64,000 nt of DNA from Taudactylus pleione (Eukaryota > Chordata > Amphibia > Anura > Myobatrachidae): positions 3,959,001 to 4,023,000 of the forward strand of contig JAUIMM010001030.1 in NCBI GenBank assembly GCA_031769625.1, in the 5' to 3' direction. This document shows, piece after piece, positions 63,851 through 64,000 of the stretch (within the stretch, counting starts at the first letter, position 1; each line of letters begins with the position of its first letter). The position numbers and the translations under genes are program-made. The notes beneath the pieces are model-generated. The model had not been told where the DNA came from, searched no databases, and saw nothing but the letters and a program-made list of their open reading frames with translations.

Positions 63851-64000
63851 TTATGGACTTTCAGATTTAATTTGAGGGTAATTACATCCAAATCAGGTGA
63901 ACAGTGTAGGAATTACAATGGTTTCTATATGTGCCTCCCACTTTTTAAGGGGCCATAAGTAATGGGACTATCAACTCAAAAGCTATTTCATGGACAGGTT
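63851..64000 (+). mobile_element. Start of a second, end-truncated Tc1 copy
   Basis: From CTTTCAGATTTAATTTGAGGG the sequence repeats 56526-56680 in the same orientation, up to the window end (GCTATTTCATGGACAGG). The first about 110 bp of the TIR are missing. It follows the first copy directly, with a duplicated TTTATGGA at the junction. Confidence 0.8.

Overview
The window looks like repeat-dense intergenic DNA from a large vertebrate genome, most probably an anuran amphibian. I infer this from the repeat mix: Neptune-type Penelope-like elements (PLEs), Gmr1-like Ty3/gypsy elements, ZBED-type hAT transposons, Tc1/mariner elements, a CR1/L2-type LINE tail, the 'GCCCATAGCAACCAATCAGATT'-type MITE common in frogs, and a 5S rRNA pseudogene. 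I recognise no host exon, tRNA gene or intact protein-coding gene. Nearly every usable ORF is transposon-derived and carries stops or frameshifts.

Layout. 0-4.9 kb: non-coding repeats and MITEs. 4.9-10.8 kb: hAT-1, an internally deleted hAT element with an exact 8-bp target duplication, a 13-copy minisatellite and two tandem BED-finger fragments. 11.6-13.9 kb: MITEs. 14.0-24.3 kb: a chain of PLEs with inverted-repeat ends, separated by (TA)n tracts; PLE-1 encodes an N-terminal region, reverse transcriptase and GIY-YIG endonuclease. 25-28.5 kb: a 5S pseudogene, PLE remnants and a solo gypsy LTR in (TA)n. 28.5-35.2 kb: a Tc1/mariner element interrupted by hAT-2, whose transposase pseudogene is nearly full length. 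35.8-38.8 kb: a hAT-3 fragment and a 1.5-kb foldback element carrying a MITE. 39-47 kb: microsatellites, nested GGGCCTGATTCAG-type MITEs, a LINE tail and a ZMYM-type hAT relic. 47.4-50.1 kb: a split 28-bp minisatellite. 50.8-63.2 kb: two nearly full-length gypsy elements, A and B, in the same orientation. B lies inside a Tc1 transposon whose halves are at 56.4-57.4 and 63.2-63.85 kb.

Most notable points. (1) The gypsy elements have the order gag-PR-INT-RT-RNaseH, with integrase before reverse transcriptase. They also have a SCAN-like capsid region and a tRNA-Ala-type primer site, which are hallmarks of the Gmr1-like lineage. (2) Several unrelated PLE ends carry a small hammerhead-ribozyme-like core whose stem III is a perfect palindrome (ACGT, ATAT, ATGCAT, ACGCGT), as expected for hammerheads that cleave as dimers. 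(3) Two related hAT elements carry large tandem arrays at the same place, between the promoter-side TIR and the transposase start, but built from unrelated units. (4) Exact or near-exact target duplications give a readable nesting history. All of this was done by eye; identities and family names need alignment to confirm.
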